DNA of 64,000 bases from Owenia fusiformis (GCA_903813345.2 CAIIXF020000005.1:37205375-37269374), one strand, 5' to 3'. Positions 50,801-61,760 are shown, counted from the stretch's first letter. Numbers and translations: made by a program. The notes: a model not told the origin generated them from the sequence alone.

Positions 50801-53800
50801 ATTAATTAATTAGAATATACAGTGAAACCTGTATATCCTAACATCCTGTCTAATCTAAACAAACATTTTTTCCCGGTCCCATTTTTCCTGCCATCGACTC
50901 CCATGTTAAAAAGCCTTGAAATCTGAGCACCTCCTTTTTGTTATGATACCATAATATAACTGACCATTAACATTCATTGAGAATGCATTTATATATTTTT
51001 TTAAATCCAGAATCTTGCGAATGCAAAAACCTCGAAATCGGAACACCTCCTAATAACGATTTTAGCCGATTTTCCAATGGCACTAGATATTACATGTTTT
51101 ACTATTTATGTACCATAGTAGCTCAGGCCATCTCAATAGAATTGAGTCCATGACCTTTGAAGGGGGTATAACTTCTTGTGTTTGATGATTGGTCAGTTAA
51201 TGTATTGCAACAGGATTGTAACATGACCCTATAGCCCTTCTACATTCTTTAAATATTAACTTTCAACTGAACATCAAAATTCACGAAATATGCCACAGCT
51301 TTGAACAAATATGAAGCAAAATGATGAATTGTGCATTTGCGTCAGTCATACTATGAACGCCTAAAATATCAATATCAGCTGTTCCTGAAATATTTTTTGG
51401 ATGTCAGAATTTTACTCTATTTTCAAATATGAAATCAGATTTTGTTAATACTGAAAATTAAAAAAGTTATTAAAAAGTGACCCTTGAACAATTCTGTCTG
51501 GGCTACTATAATCATTGATATAATATTATATTAACTACTTAAGTATACTGTACCATGCATGGTGTCAAATGGCGTTGTGCACACAAAACTAGGAATCATG
51601 ATACTTAATGATATTTAATTTCCATGCCGGAAATGTTCTGTACAATAAAACTTGAAAAGCTCAGTAGAAATTGCTGTTTTATTGCAAATATGGAGTAATA
51701 AATATTGCCAGGGGACTTACATCATCAAATCCCAGGTCAGAGATGATCATGACCTTGTGCCATTCATTCTCCATGACAAAGTGGGCAACTAGATCGTTGA
51801 GACGAGTACCATCCAAAATTAACTCAATAAAATATGGATATCTACAAAAAGGTTAAAACATAATATAAGCGAGCCATTCACAGGACAAAATATCATCTCT
51901 TAGTTATTGCCTCCAAAGGTGTAAAAAATATTACTGATGCCGAACTCCAACAACAAGCGCCAAATTCAAAATAGGAATGTCCTCACCTCCAGGTGGTGAC
52001 ATGAAGGCCATAAGTGATAGCCTATACGAGGGTTACTAGTATATGTTATGGGAGGCCGGCTTTTGGATATCGGCCATATCCTTAGGTAAATAAAGATACC
52101 TTACAGAGGGATATACCCCATATCCAAAACCGACCATCGCATATAATTAACCTCAGATGGAAAGCAACTTTCTTTTTCACCCACTGAGATACATGTTAAA
52201 TTGACAAAGTTTAAAATAATTTCTCAAATCACAGCACATCGAATCCTCGCATCCATTCAGATCCTTATTCGAAAACTTCACGTTTGGGTGAGAAAAATAC
52301 CCCATGAACGAATAGAGAATAATTCCAGAGTTCAAAGATGGCATACGCTTATAATGGCCTGTATTGAGATGACAAACATCTTTGATTGGTCAAAAATCGA
52401 CAAACAAATGACGTAATAAATGGCGGCTTCAACATTTTCGATTACGCTTCGAATAAGAGGAGGGAAAGCCCCAGAGTTTAAAGATGACAGACATAATTAC
52501 GTCTCTTGCTTACCACCTTCGTTCGTTCGAATTTTCATCGGCTAGTTATCAAATACTTCACTTCGATGGGATGTTTTAATTGATATAGGTATATTCCGTA
52601 CACCTTTCTTTATCTTGATGTGAAATGAGAAGCTATGATATTGGTTAACACGCCAGAAATGAGCATAATATTATTCGAAGCGTATTTCGAAAATTTTAAA
52701 ACCGCCATTGATGACGTCATTTGTTTGTCGACTTTTGACCAATCAGCGACGATGTCATCTCAATACAGATTTATATTATAAGCGTATGTCATCTTTGAAC
52801 CCTGGTGTTTCTCCCGGCCTCTGGCTTCGAATGATGTTATGTTCACTTCTGGCGTGTTAACCAATATCATAGCTTCTTATTGTACATCAAGATAAAAATT
52901 AAAAGGTGTACGGTATAAGTCTACACCAATTATTAAAGCATCCCATCGAAGTGAAGTTTTTGGAAAAAATCGAACAAACGAAGGTGGTAAGCAAGAGACA
53001 TAAGTATGCCTGTCAAATCTAAACTGATTGGATGCTGTGATATCTCACAAATGCCAAATTATGAACTCTTGGGAATTCGTATTTTAAAATGTCATTAAAG
53101 ACCTAAAAAATATGCATTATCTGACCTCTTTGGGTTTATTTCAAGTTAATTGATTTACTCAAATCGAATCTTTTGAGTCATATCAACTTTTAACAAAAGG
53201 TCAAAGAAAATCAATCATGACATCGAAAGTCAGATGTGAACTCTTGGCATCTTGTTAATGATTCCAAAAAAGAATTTGACCAACTAAACTTAATTCGATG
53301 AAGAAACTGAATTTAATTTAAATTCACAATTCGTTAAAAAGATCGATTATCAAGACATAGTTTGGTTAAATCTTATTTATGATAATCGACTAAGTAGCAT
53401 CTACTTCAAGTACTAAATCACCACAACGATGACTTCATAATATGTACTCTAGAGGTGATTGAAGGGGGGGGGGGGTTAACCGGGGATGGGTAGTAACTAG
53501 GGAGGAAAACTGTGCAGATTAGATCTAAAGTGTTCTCTTAATAGAAAAATAAAGGTGACTTTACCATCTCTTTATGACGTTTGTTACATAAGGTTCTTAG
53601 AAAATGCTAAAATATACGGTTGACAAAAGTTAGAGTCGAGAAGCAGATTGATTTTGTGCAGTATCGAAAATACAGTTGTTGCCTCTTCAATAAGGAAAGC
53701 CATTTATAGTAATACTTAAAAATCGTGTAATTATTTTTAGTCAGTAGGCTATATTTACCTCTTTTTATCAGACAGAGCTAACGAGCTTGTCGTTGCTGCG

Positions 53801-56800
53801 ACCTAAGTAAAAATATAAAATGAATTAAAATTCCACAGAGATGACACCCACACTGGTACTGCACTTGATTATGCTACGGTTCCAGTTGGAAAGTTCGGTA
53901 AGATTTTTCTTTTTACCTGATTTAATTCCCGAGATAGCATAAAACATTCCAACCTTTTCGGCACAATCATGAACATGTTTATAAGCATCATATATATGTA
54001 CGTGTTTCTTGAAATGTAAGTGATAAGGCCCGTAGCCATGTATTCATGTAATTTCTTTTATTGAAGATATTTTAAATAGTAAATAATCGTCAAAAGCAAA
54101 GGGTTATATGAAAAATGATCCGAGTTGTGAAACTGGAAATAACCAACTGAAAACTATGCAATTGATAAAAACTTTAAAAAAAAAATGTAGGGTCTACAGT
54201 AGAATGATCGTGTAAGTAAATGAAATACCCTACATTTTATATGCATATGATCATCACTCAAAATGCTCAGATTGCACCCCCAAAGCGTACGCACGACATT
54301 CATTCTCGCGCATTTTCCGAGATGTGAACGCCCCATCGAGCACAAACCCTTGGATCCGCGTTTGTATATGGACTGTTTAGTGGACATAATAAAAATATTT
54401 AATCAACGCTACTAACTGATCATTAGATGGAACATCACCTGCATTATATTCATAAGACTGGTTAGGTATGCCGACTTCTCTGTGGTGGCAATAAATAGAC
54501 CACCAAATACCATATGAACCATTGGATTACCATCCAAATACTCTAGGGTCTTAATTGTAGAAAGTCGCTCGGCTTCGGGTCCACCCATTGGAGCATGTCG
54601 AGCCTGCAAAAGCATATTACACTTTGTAATATTAGTTTGTCAATAAATGTCGTGAGTTTAAACATGCAAAATATTTAGAAACATTAGGATAACTAGGTTT
54701 GTAAATTTTAACAAAGTTCAGTTCAAGACTCCAGAATCCAGATTTTTATTTAAAAATGATTTTGACATTTGATATTGCTGAGAAATGAGAAAGAAAATGT
54801 GATGTTCTATTCTTATCGAGTTTAAAGCAAAATATTGAAGAGTAGCGTGGTGATTGAGAAAATTAAGAAAATGACCTAGATTTTGAACGTGACCTTTGAC
54901 ACTCAAAATTTTAAGTTGACTGACTGTTAAAGGTCCTTTTATTTTGTTTAAACCTATCTTAAAGTCAAAATAAAGATTTTAAAATTTAAGTTTACTTTAA
55001 AATTAGGTCATAAATGTCAACCGGAAGTCGGATTCAAATTTCGATTTTAGATTTGGACTCCTGAGCAAATTTTCTATTAAATTTATATCAATCAAGAAAC
55101 AATTATCACCCTTTATTGGGAGTCAAATTTCTCAAAATTCCTAAGAGTAATAAAAAAAACTAGTGGGCTCACTTAAAGTGCTCTTTCTGAGCTACACGAT
55201 GAAAAAATCGAAAGAAAAATAACACACTAAAACAAAGATAATTGATTTATTGTAAATTTGACCAAGATTTTGACCTTTGACCTCGATAAAATTTAACTTA
55301 TTTCAGAGTAGGCTAGTCCAATACCCTAACTGATGGTATAATTAGATTTACTAATTCGTCTACTTACTGAGAAAACTTGCTGAGAAAAATTTTCAATCTG
55401 GAATCTAATAATATATTTTATAGCGCTATAAAGTCAAACATTGCTTGTTGCAAATTATAGATCATCACGCCCCTGGGCGTGAGAGTACCAATGAATAGAA
55501 AACAACATACTATAATTTTTTTGTACTTGTTAAAGGAATTAGACGAGATTGTAAACAACTGTAATCTTGTTGAAATTATGTAATCTGAAAGTTGTTCACC
55601 CACTGATGTATTTTTCATGTGCAGTACTAGATTGTAGTCTTTAAGCACGTTATTTCTTTTGTTGATCTCATCTATTGCGATTTGTGCAGCAGTCATTAAA
55701 CGTCTTGAAAAGGTGATGTCCAATGGAAGGAGACCTCCTATGAGTATGTTCGGCTTAGTAGCATTCAACTCTGCAGTAATGAACAAACAATTATGTAATT
55801 CATTGTTCTAATAATTAAAAAATAGAATAGTCTCCAATTCCGGGTCTATATCATTTAATTGCATCAGAAGGTGCTATCACTTTATTACCAAAAAAGAATA
55901 CTTCTCGCAATTTTTTGAAAAATTGGCGTCCTATAACACTTAATAATGTGGATTATAAAATATGTATTAAAGTCTTTGCAAATAGGATAAAAAATGTTGT
56001 CTCAATGTTAGTAAATGAAGACCAATGTGGGTACATTACAGGACGCTCTAGTAGCACAATATTGAGGGCTATTGATGATGTTTTAACTTATTTAGATAAT
56101 GAATATAAGCAAGGAATATATATTGCTATCTGCTGATTACTCAAAATGTTATGATAGTATTTTTAAGGATTTTATGTATGACTCACTTTCAATTTTTGGA
56201 TTTAGTGATACTTTTATAAGCTATGTGAAGGCAATCAACAATAACTGTATTAGCTATATTAATTACAATGGATGGATTCATGGTAGAATTCCACTAAATA
56301 GGGGCACAAAGCAGGGAGATCCACTATCTGCTTTGATATATGTCATATCTTCAGAAATTTTGGCTTGTAATATTCGTCAGAATAAAAATGTGATTGGTGT
56401 TAAACTGCCGAATGATAGCGAATTGAAATTATTGCAATATGCAGATGATACCACCATATTTGTTCATGATGAACTATCATTAAAATTTATTCTTAAACTT
56501 TCTGACATTTTTGCATTAGTATCAGGATTAAAATTAAATAGAACAAAAACTGAAGCATTATGGTTAGGGAGATGGAAGTTTAGGGAGGATACAATTTATA
56601 ATGTAAAATGGAATATTTATCCTAACAACAAATTCAAAATTTTAGGCATTTTATATAGCACGACAGACCAAGATTTGCCAAATGTCAAAATATCCTAAAA
56701 ATTTGGTAAATGCGTAATTTAACTATGTTAGGCAGAATCACACTGATTAAATCATTAGTCTCATCACAATTCATGTACTTAATGCAAAGTTTTATTTTCA

Positions 56801-59800
56801 ATGACGACATATTAAGAAGAATGAACACCATGTTTTTTAAGTTCATATGGTCGAAAGGCAATTATAAGGAGGAGGATTTAAAATCTGTACCAGAACATGT
56901 TAAAAGGGATTTTATGGTACAAGATTACAAAGATGGAGGTCTGAAAATGATTGATATGTATGATATGCAAGTCTCATTTATTCTGAAATGGATTAAACTG
57001 ATAGTTTTACCAGGTAATGGACATTGGAGATGTCTTCCAAAGTTTTACTATAGCAAATATGCAACAGAACTTCATGTATTTAAGTGCAATAGTACATTGG
57101 CAAAATTATAAAACTGAATCTGACCAATCAATTATATGGAATAATGAAAAGTTAAAAATAAGTGGAAATAAAATTTGTTTTACAAATTGGATTGCAAAAG
57201 GTATAAATTTTGTAAGTGATATTGTAACCAATGATAGACTAATGACATATGATGAAATATCTAAGATTATTGGTAGGAATCCTTTGACACTGATACAATA
57301 CACTGGTATTTCAAATTGTATCAATAGAAATGTAATATTACTTTATGGTAATATAAAAGCAGGTGATGATTTCAAAATATATTTAAATGGTAAAGAGATA
57401 ACATTTTATGAAACATCCGATTTTAGAAAACTATGTACAGATAAAAGAAAATTGATTTTACAGTATAATGGTAAGGATATTTCATGTGCAACTTGGCTTA
57501 GAGCATTCAAGTGCAAAGTAGATGCCAAACTCTTAATTATTCACTGACGTGTCGCAAAAAGGTGGCGCATTTGTTTTTTAAGGGTATCGCGTGAATGTAA
57601 CTTTGATTCCCCGGATTATAAGATAATATTCTAATTAAAGTTATATATCATTTTAAAGCTGTTTCGATGAAGATTTTAGATCAACTACACTCCGTTCACA
57701 TTTTTTGTGCGTTCGTTTTTAAAAAAGAGTTTTTTACCAAAACATCAGGCAAATATCCCATGTTGACACGTTACATTTTGAATTATTTTTCGTCTTTAAA
57801 CGCTCATAACTCAAACAATATATGACTATTTTACTTATTTTTCGTCTTGATAAAGGTAGATGGAAGTTTTATTTCAAAGGATGAATTTTAGTAAGCGTCC
57901 CATATTGTGATGTCATAGAGTCTGAAAAATAGAATCTGTTGACAGCGACCTTTTTTGCTCATTTTTTAGTACCTTCAACTTTTCAGGTGTACATTAAACA
58001 AAAAATACGAGATCAATTTTTAATAAATCATACATGATTATTTTGCTCCTAAACTCTATTTTATTAATAAATAGTTGATTTTGTTCACAAAAGTATGTGT
58101 TTTCTGTTGTATGTGGAAAAGTGGAGGACGAAAGGTTTTCAAAATTCATTAAAATAGGTCTAATTTACGCCATTCGCCTATTTTCAAGCACAGCAACACG
58201 TATATTTATTTCACCTAAAATATCAATTGATTCGTGTTTTATGATGCTTGTAGCCCATTAACAATATATATATGATATCAGAGTTATTCGTCTAAAATGT
58301 TTTGAGATATAGAGGTAAATGTGGAGGACGAAAGGATTTTCATGTGTGTACATTTTTCTCAAAAACGTCACATTCTATCATGTTAAAAGCGATGATCCTC
58401 TGGATTACGCCACAAAATGTGTAACAATGCGTGTGCGAGCTTTTTGCGACACGTCACTGGAAAACATTACACAACATATATCCATGTAATGAGATTTTAA
58501 ATCGTTTTAGAATTAGAGATAGTTCATTTTGTGAGAATTGCAATGTAATTGACAATGTTAAACATAATTTTTATGCGTGTACAAAAATAAGGGATATATG
58601 GAAAATTTTTGATAATATCACTTTTGAACAAATTATAGGAATAAATAAGTATAAGAATTATAAAGAGGTTTTAATAGCCATGAGGGCAATACAAATTTTC
58701 AATGTAGACAAAACTGGAAGCATACATGCTTATTTTGAAAAAGAAAAACTGTACAGAAATTAAATAATGTAATTAGACTTATGTATGATATATATATGTT
58801 TTATTCTTGAAATATAGTTTTTACAAAAAAACATAATTACTGATCAGGGGGTTTCTTTCCAGAATTTTTATATTCGAGGGGCTGGAGTTGGTAGAAAGAC
58901 CACTTATATGGCTGTTTATGGGGAACTTGGAAGATATCCACTATTTATAGGTATATTTGGCCAAATTCTCAACTTTTTACATCATATTAAAGATTCAAAA
59001 AATGTTCTAATCAAGGCAGCTTTTGACTGCTCAAAAGAAATAGAAGAAAACTCATGGGTTTCAAACGTAAACAAAATAATTTGCTCTATAAATGAAAATT
59101 GCTCTGAATCTGTGGATTCTACAATTGATACCTTAAGATGTACATCATTACTTAAACTAAAATTTGACAGGTACTGGAAGAATAGATTAAACACTGACAC
59201 TAGGAAAAATGATAACGGCAATAAACTACGAACCTACAGAACCCTCAAGAAAGATTTTAAATATGAACATTATTTAAATATAATCGACAGACTTAATATG
59301 CGAAGAAACTTTACACGTTTGAGAATAAGTGCCCACAGCCTCCAAATTGAGCAAGGGAGGTATACAAAACCAAAGAAAACCCCAATTGAAGAAAGATTGT
59401 GTGTCCATTGCAATATTATTGATGATGAAGAACATTTTATGATGAAGTGTAAAAAATATCAAAATGAAAGATTATTACTTCAAACTGAATTATCTGATAC
59501 GGCAAAAGCACAAACAAATCAATTTATATACCTCTTAACTTGTATAAATCAAGATTGCATCAAGGTTGCAAAATATATTAGTGATGCCTTCCGAATTTTA
59601 GAAAGTAATACTTAATTTAGAAAGGCTAATTCCTGCTGCGCAAAAACATTTTGTAGTAACACATATTTTACATTTTACAGTTAAGCATATATTATATGCA
59701 GTATATAGTAGTCTAGTGTTAAATCATATATATTCTTTTTTGTGTAGTACACTTTCTTGTACCTGACCCTCAGGGGTGTGAATGTACTCAATAAATATTC

Positions 59801-60368
59801 TATTCTATTCATATTAGAGAGATTTCGCAACCGCACTCATAGCATGTTTATACCTTATGTTTATAACGTATAACTAGTGTGTATACTATGTCATCATATT
59901 TTCGCGCAGCTCTTTCCGTTTATACGAAGTCATCACTTATAAAACGCTGTTTATAATTGAATAAATATATACTTATCTCGTTTAGACAAAGTTATTGCTA
60001 GTGAATCATATTGATATTTGGCATGAATTCACATTAATATCTAATTCACCTTAAGAACAAGGAATTTGGAGGAGAAAACAATTCATTCTTGGTGAAATAA
60101 CATTAGAATCAACCGATTAAATATACATTTCTATACGTATAAGTACATATTTTTGCGAAACGCCAAACTTCAATTCACTTATACTTATAAGTTATAACGT
60201 ATAGCTATACGCATAAACATAATTTATGCTTTCACGTATGACCAAAATCTCTCTATCATGAAAGCTCGTATATTAAATATTTTACTCACCTGAAGGACGA
60301 GGGTATGTAACATCACCTTTACTAACGATAACTCCAAATGTCAGCAGACATAGAGATGAAAACCTCAT
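41713..60368 (-). CDS. Gene M: complete GABA-B-like class C GPCR, 18 coding exons, 757 aa
   Basis: Exons in transcript order: 60290..60368, 55604..55770, 54439..54603, 53759..53802, 51721..51841, 50685..50792, 50488..50553, 49043..49099, 48774..48920, 47869..48078, 46276..46339, 44195..44435, 43393..43525, 43100..43207, 42892..43014, 42336..42475, 41933..42125, 41713..41820. They total 2,274 nt, all splice phases match and there is no internal stop. The protein has a signal peptide (1-18), a Venus-flytrap domain (about 27-450), seven helices (about 461-723) and a short tail. There is no cysteine-rich domain, as in GABA-B rather than mGlu receptors. Supporting residues are Tyr240, Tyr339-Asp340, Cys249/Cys285, and Cys533 with Cys627 or Cys629 for the TM3-loop disulphide. 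Several NxS/T sites lie in the ectodomain. The ligand is unknown. It is the middle member of a three-gene tandem array. Confidence 0.93.
41933..42125 (-). CDS. Gene M exon 17 (TM6-TM7)
   Basis: Encodes LAANGKGYVTVHYLGIC through GGFILLCTISTGIAILCT, with two hydrophobic helices (about 669-690 and 699-722). Donor GTAAGTAC. It is nearly identical to Gene R 63354..63546. Confidence 0.93.
42336..42475 (-). CDS. Gene M exon 16 (loop 2 and TM5)
   Basis: CDCQKMNAW aligns with the conserved C..+KMNTW of GABA-B receptors just before TM5, followed by a helix ending ITWPAW. The last codon is split 2+1 with exon 17. Confidence 0.93.
42892..43014 (-). CDS. Gene M exon 15 (TM4)
   Basis: Forty-one codons. 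ILLILWQVVDPL aligns with the TLAIWQIVDPL region of GABA-B TM4. Acceptor TTTTTTAG, donor GTTGGT. Confidence 0.93.
43100..43207 (-). CDS. Gene M exon 14 (TM3)
   Basis: Thirty-six codons with FGYTLALGGMLVNSIATYHF, the usual GABA-B TM3 pattern after the conserved cysteine in exon 13. Acceptor TTGTATTTCAG, donor GTGAGTAC. Confidence 0.93.
43393..43525 (-). CDS. Gene M exon 13 (TM2 and loop 1)
   Basis: The first nucleotide completes a Gly codon, then GIVHDWPIIRV leads into TM2. It ends YQGACQ, where the Cys is the TM3 disulphide partner. An acidic/serine loop (DDSDSSSS) follows TM2. Confidence 0.9.
44195..44435 (-). CDS. Gene M exon 12 (end of ligand domain, linker, TM1)
   Basis: Starts (N)GTHVTVGIFDG, continues into a 20-residue linker (FGNTTPSSEPRLEYTYL), then TM1 from about residue 461 to YRSHG. 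The linker is short and lacks the nine-cysteine domain of mGlu/taste receptors. Confidence 0.92.
44592..45610. mobile_element. TIR element in Gene M intron 11
   Basis: The left end TTTGGTGGGCATAAAATATG is matched by the inverted right end (TTCGGGTGGGCATAAAAATG when reversed). ATATA-like sequence flanks both ends, but the exact duplication is unclear. About 1 kb, no transposase. Confidence 0.65.
46276..46339 (-). CDS. Gene M exon 11 (ligand domain)
   Basis: GPVGFSEEGSRLGKLVLRQVR, matching the G.V.FDE.G.R segment of Venus-flytrap domains. It ends in phase 1, which exon 12 completes as Asn. Donor GTAGGT. Confidence 0.9.
46340..47868. other. Gene M intron 10
   Basis: About 1.5 kb of AT-rich DNA. 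Open frames on the plus strand near 47,437-47,781 have no recognisable domain. No TIR element with a clear duplication was found. Confidence 0.5.
47869..48078 (-). CDS. Gene M exon 10 (ligand domain)
   Basis: Seventy codons with LYGYDAMWSVALAMNN, the strongest GABA-B signature here (compare YDAIWALALALN), then four NxS/T sites. Asp340 corresponds to GB1 Asp471 (numbering from memory). Confidence 0.94.
48173..48415. repeat. Two stacked inverted repeats in Gene M intron 9
   Basis: Arms of about 20 bp (48,173-48,192 and 48,236-48,255) and about 38 bp (48,278-48,316 and 48,376-48,415). The larger includes ATTGAATGATTTGAA and GCAATACAGGAT with inverted partners. A small MITE is likely. The frames inside are artefacts. 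Confidence 0.8.
48774..48920 (-). CDS. Gene M exon 9 (ligand domain)
   Basis: Forty-nine codons, SQSVKDYFELYSDVNCTLGE to TITIGGK. Cys285 is predicted to pair with Cys249. Donor GTAAGTAG. Confidence 0.9.
49043..49099 (-). CDS. Gene M exon 8 (ligand domain)
   Basis: Nineteen codons, AYMQNMIAPGYVWIDNRHH, equivalent to the KYVWFLIGWY region of GB1. Acceptor CCCATAG, donor GTAAGT. Confidence 0.85.
49128..50196. mobile_element. Tc1/mariner-like element with long TIRs, TA target
   Basis: The ends CCCTCTGGTCCAAAAAGTAT and the inverted partner (CCCTATGGTCCAAAAAAAT) extend with interruptions for roughly 250 bp. TA flanks both ends (49,126-49,127 and 50,197-50,198). An internal plus-strand stretch near 49,786-49,860 reads RKGYGRPKL, like the GRP motif of Tc1 helix-turn-helix domains, but stops surround it. 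It is inserted in Gene M intron 7. Confidence 0.7.
50488..50553 (-). CDS. Gene M exon 7 (ligand domain)
   Basis: ESGVHIIVFQVYPIMYYK then LSCE. It aligns without gaps to the GB1 IIVGLFYETEARKVFCE segment. Tyr240 falls on the GABA-contacting Tyr366 (numbering from memory). Confidence 0.9.
50685..50792 (-). CDS. Gene M exon 6 (ligand domain)
   Basis: Thirty-six codons, LAKHLEDTLIRSNVTVSNLY to EILTAIK, a typical lobe II helix-strand segment. Acceptor AATTTTAG, donor GTAGAT. Confidence 0.9.
50793..51720. other. Gene M intron 5
   Basis: About 0.9 kb. It begins near a CAGTGAAACCTGTATATCC motif (50,820) resembling a Tigger/pogo terminus, but no inverted partner was found. Otherwise nothing is recognised. 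Confidence 0.4.
51721..51841 (-). CDS. Gene M exon 5 (ligand domain)
   Basis: The first base completes Arg152, then YPYFIELILDGTRLNDLVAH and WHKVMIISDLGFDD. It matches the FPYFYRTVPSD...W+KV pattern of GABA-B receptors. Donor GTAAGTCC. Confidence 0.92.
51975..52320 (+). repeat. Dispersed repeat DR, copy 2
   Basis: The partner of 2,260-2,550, and related to satellite unit B from CCTCAGATGGAAAGCAACTT onward. It lies in Gene M intron 4. Confidence 0.85.
52305..53040. repeat. Fold-back of repeat segments in Gene M intron 4
   Basis: Segments 52,305-52,460 and 52,850-53,040 are in one orientation. The block between them (about 52,490-52,820) is an inverted version carrying both sequences. Landmarks are ATTGGTTAACACGCCAGAA against TTCTGGCGTGTTAACCAAT, and TGACCAATCAG against TGATTGGTCA. 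A single forward version occurs in Gene L intron 4 (24,400-24,745). Confidence 0.8.
53759..53802 (-). CDS. Gene M exon 4 (pocket-lining segment)
   Basis: Reads VAATTSSLALSDKKR, aligned with LSYGSSSPALSNRQR of GB1. Acceptor TTTACTTAG, donor GTAAAT. At 44 nt it is the smallest exon of the gene. Confidence 0.88.
54439..54603 (-). CDS. Gene M exon 3
   Basis: Fifty-five codons from ARHAPMGGPEAER to LMNIMQ. MVFGGLF corresponds to the GG-C-S strand and turn of GB1. Acceptor TTTTGCAG, donor GTGATG. Confidence 0.92.
55604..55770 (-). CDS. Gene M exon 2
   Basis: E-LNATKPNILIGGLLPLD through HMKNTS. It opens the ligand domain with the usual IGG..P strand and the AI..IN helix. Acceptor TTACTGCAG, donor GTGGGT chosen because it keeps phase with exon 3. 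Confidence 0.92.
55866..58831 (+). pseudogene. Dead LINE fragment (L1/Tx1-like reverse transcriptase)
   Basis: Starts inside the RT domain (WRPITLNNVDYKI) and carries SADYSKCYDS, GTKQGDPLSAL and the catalytic YADD (56,438-56,449). It then continues through the thumb (RNLTMLGRI) to the C-terminal region (CENCNVIDNVKHNF). It is broken by a frameshift near 56,125, two stops near 56,696-56,710, a frame change near 57,100 and a 908-bp insertion. The 5' end with the endonuclease is missing. It is inserted in Gene M intron 1 antisense to the gene and is absent from Gene L. The frame joins cleanly across the insertion. Confidence 0.9.
57547..58454. mobile_element. TIR element inside the LINE, TSD CACTG
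   Basis: ACGTGTCGCAAAAAG at the left is matched by its inverted copy at the right. CACTG flanks both sides (57,542-57,546 and 58,455-58,459). Removing the element plus one CACTG leaves the LINE reading frame continuous (IIHWKTLHNIYPC), which confirms the boundaries. The interior is non-coding. Confidence 0.88.
58884..59810 (+). pseudogene. 5'-truncated LINE of a second lineage, C-terminal domain and 3' tail
   Basis: An intact frame of about 240 codons, ending at 59,615, carries AVYGELGRYPL, LRTYRTLKKDF, RLRISAHSLQIEQGRY and CVHCNIIDDEEHFMMKC. This is a C-terminal region common in invertebrate LINE ORF2 proteins. The 3' UTR ends AATATTCTATTCTATTC, a short pentamer tail. It lies close to, but is unrelated to, the RT fragment before it. 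Few disruptions suggest a fairly recent insertion. Confidence 0.85.
60290..60368 (-). CDS. Gene M exon 1 (start codon and signal peptide)
   Basis: The ATG is at 60,366-60,368. MRFSSLCLLTFGVIVSKG is the leader, then DVTYPRPS, and the final G of the exon joins exon 2 as Glu27. Donor GTGAGTAAA. Confidence 0.9.
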
Positions 60369-60780
60369 GTTTATATATTAAGGCGATATTCAGTAAGTCT
60401 AGTATAAATTATTATGTGCCCATCTTTTCAAGATTGCTTTATGCATAAAGGCAGGTACTTTGGTTGAACATTAGATGCTTTTTATTCGCTTACTTCATGA
60501 ATAGTAACATAAAAACGTAATACTTTCTATTTATTTCACTCAGCTTCTTTATCAAAAACTACTGTACCGATAACATTACACTACATTATGCCAACACCCT
60601 TCTAAAACATGTTTTCAGATGATTTCTACCCCTTAATTAGTAGTGAAATAAGGATAGGGTATAACCATTTTATTCAATAAACACGTTTTATTCACAACTG
60701 ACATAAATTATGGTATGTATAACATATTTATGTGTAATTCGGGATGGCTAATTATTTTACTATTTCAAGTTTGTTACATA
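60369..60780 (-). promoter_or_regulatory. Conserved upstream region of Gene M (promoter candidate)
   Basis: It aligns with 32,219-32,640 upstream of Gene L up to an insertion at 60,783. No core motif can be assigned with confidence. Confidence 0.45.
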
Positions 60781-60782
60781 TA

Positions 60783-61662
60783 CACTCCCCTCCATAAGTT
60801 TGGCAACCTTTTTCCCCCATTGAACTACGTGTTAAAGCCTCTTTACCTTTGAATTTTTATTTACTTAACCTGCGATGAAAATACTTATATACTATTGATG
60901 GAAACGTAATTTGACTTTAATTCCAATACCTCCAAATTTTCTCAATTTTTTTCCTTAATTACAATAGGTCGGAAATTGACGATGAATTTGAGGAATTTTT
61001 GAAAATCGACATTCCTATGTTAACCAATGGGAAATGGTAGGTTTGCCGCAAGTCATATGACAGAATATCCATCCATCCGAGTCCTTGCAAAAAATACGAG
61101 TTAGGCAGGCAATTGAATTTGCTAACTTTATTAACAAAAAGTTGATATGTTTCTTCAGGTTCAACAAAGTTATAGGGCTTTAAAGTCAAAATTGTTTTTC
61201 AAAAACCTCTCCCATTGAAATAACACAGGAGGCGAAAAATTATTTTCAAACATGACTTTGAAGCGCTGTATCTTTAATATTCATCAAATAAACTAAATAC
61301 TTAGTGTTAAAAAAAGTTAGACAATTCAATTTTCTATATAAAAATATTTTTTGCTGAATCTTTTACTGAAAAGATATCCTGATTTCTGATTTGCTCCGAA
61401 CCCTCCATTTCCCATTGGATTACATGGGAATGACGATTTTCAAAAAGTCATCAAATTTATCATCAATTTTCGACCTATTGTAATTGAGGAAAAAAATTGA
61501 GAAAATTTGGAGGTATTGGAATTAAAGTCAAGTTACGTTTCCATCAATATTATAAGTTATTTCATCGCCGGTTACGGTAAGTAAATAAAAATTCAAACGT
61601 AAAGAGGCTTTAACACGTAGTTCAATGGGGAAAAAAGGTTGCCAAACTTATGGAGGGGAGTG
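60783..61662. mobile_element. Tc1/mariner-type MITE, TA target
   Basis: CACTCCCCTCCATAAGTTTG is exactly inverted at the right end and the arms extend for about 45 bp. TA flanks both ends. The wider flanks (TACATATA and TACATGTA) could instead be an 8-bp duplication with one change. It is absent upstream of Gene L at about 32,640. Further inverted similarity inside (CCTCCAAATTTTCTCAA) makes it a partial palindrome. Confidence 0.8.
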
Positions 61663-61760
61663 TACATGTATGCTACCTCTAATTTGGAACTGAGGATAAA
61701 TCTCTGGATCTGAAGGATATTACCTAAAATCCTATTACAAGAATGTTGCAATTAATCAAG

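Noticed and set aside
50820-51650. Tigger/pogo-like end CAGTGAAACCTGTATATCC
   Set aside because: No inverted partner or transposase could be found within the intron.
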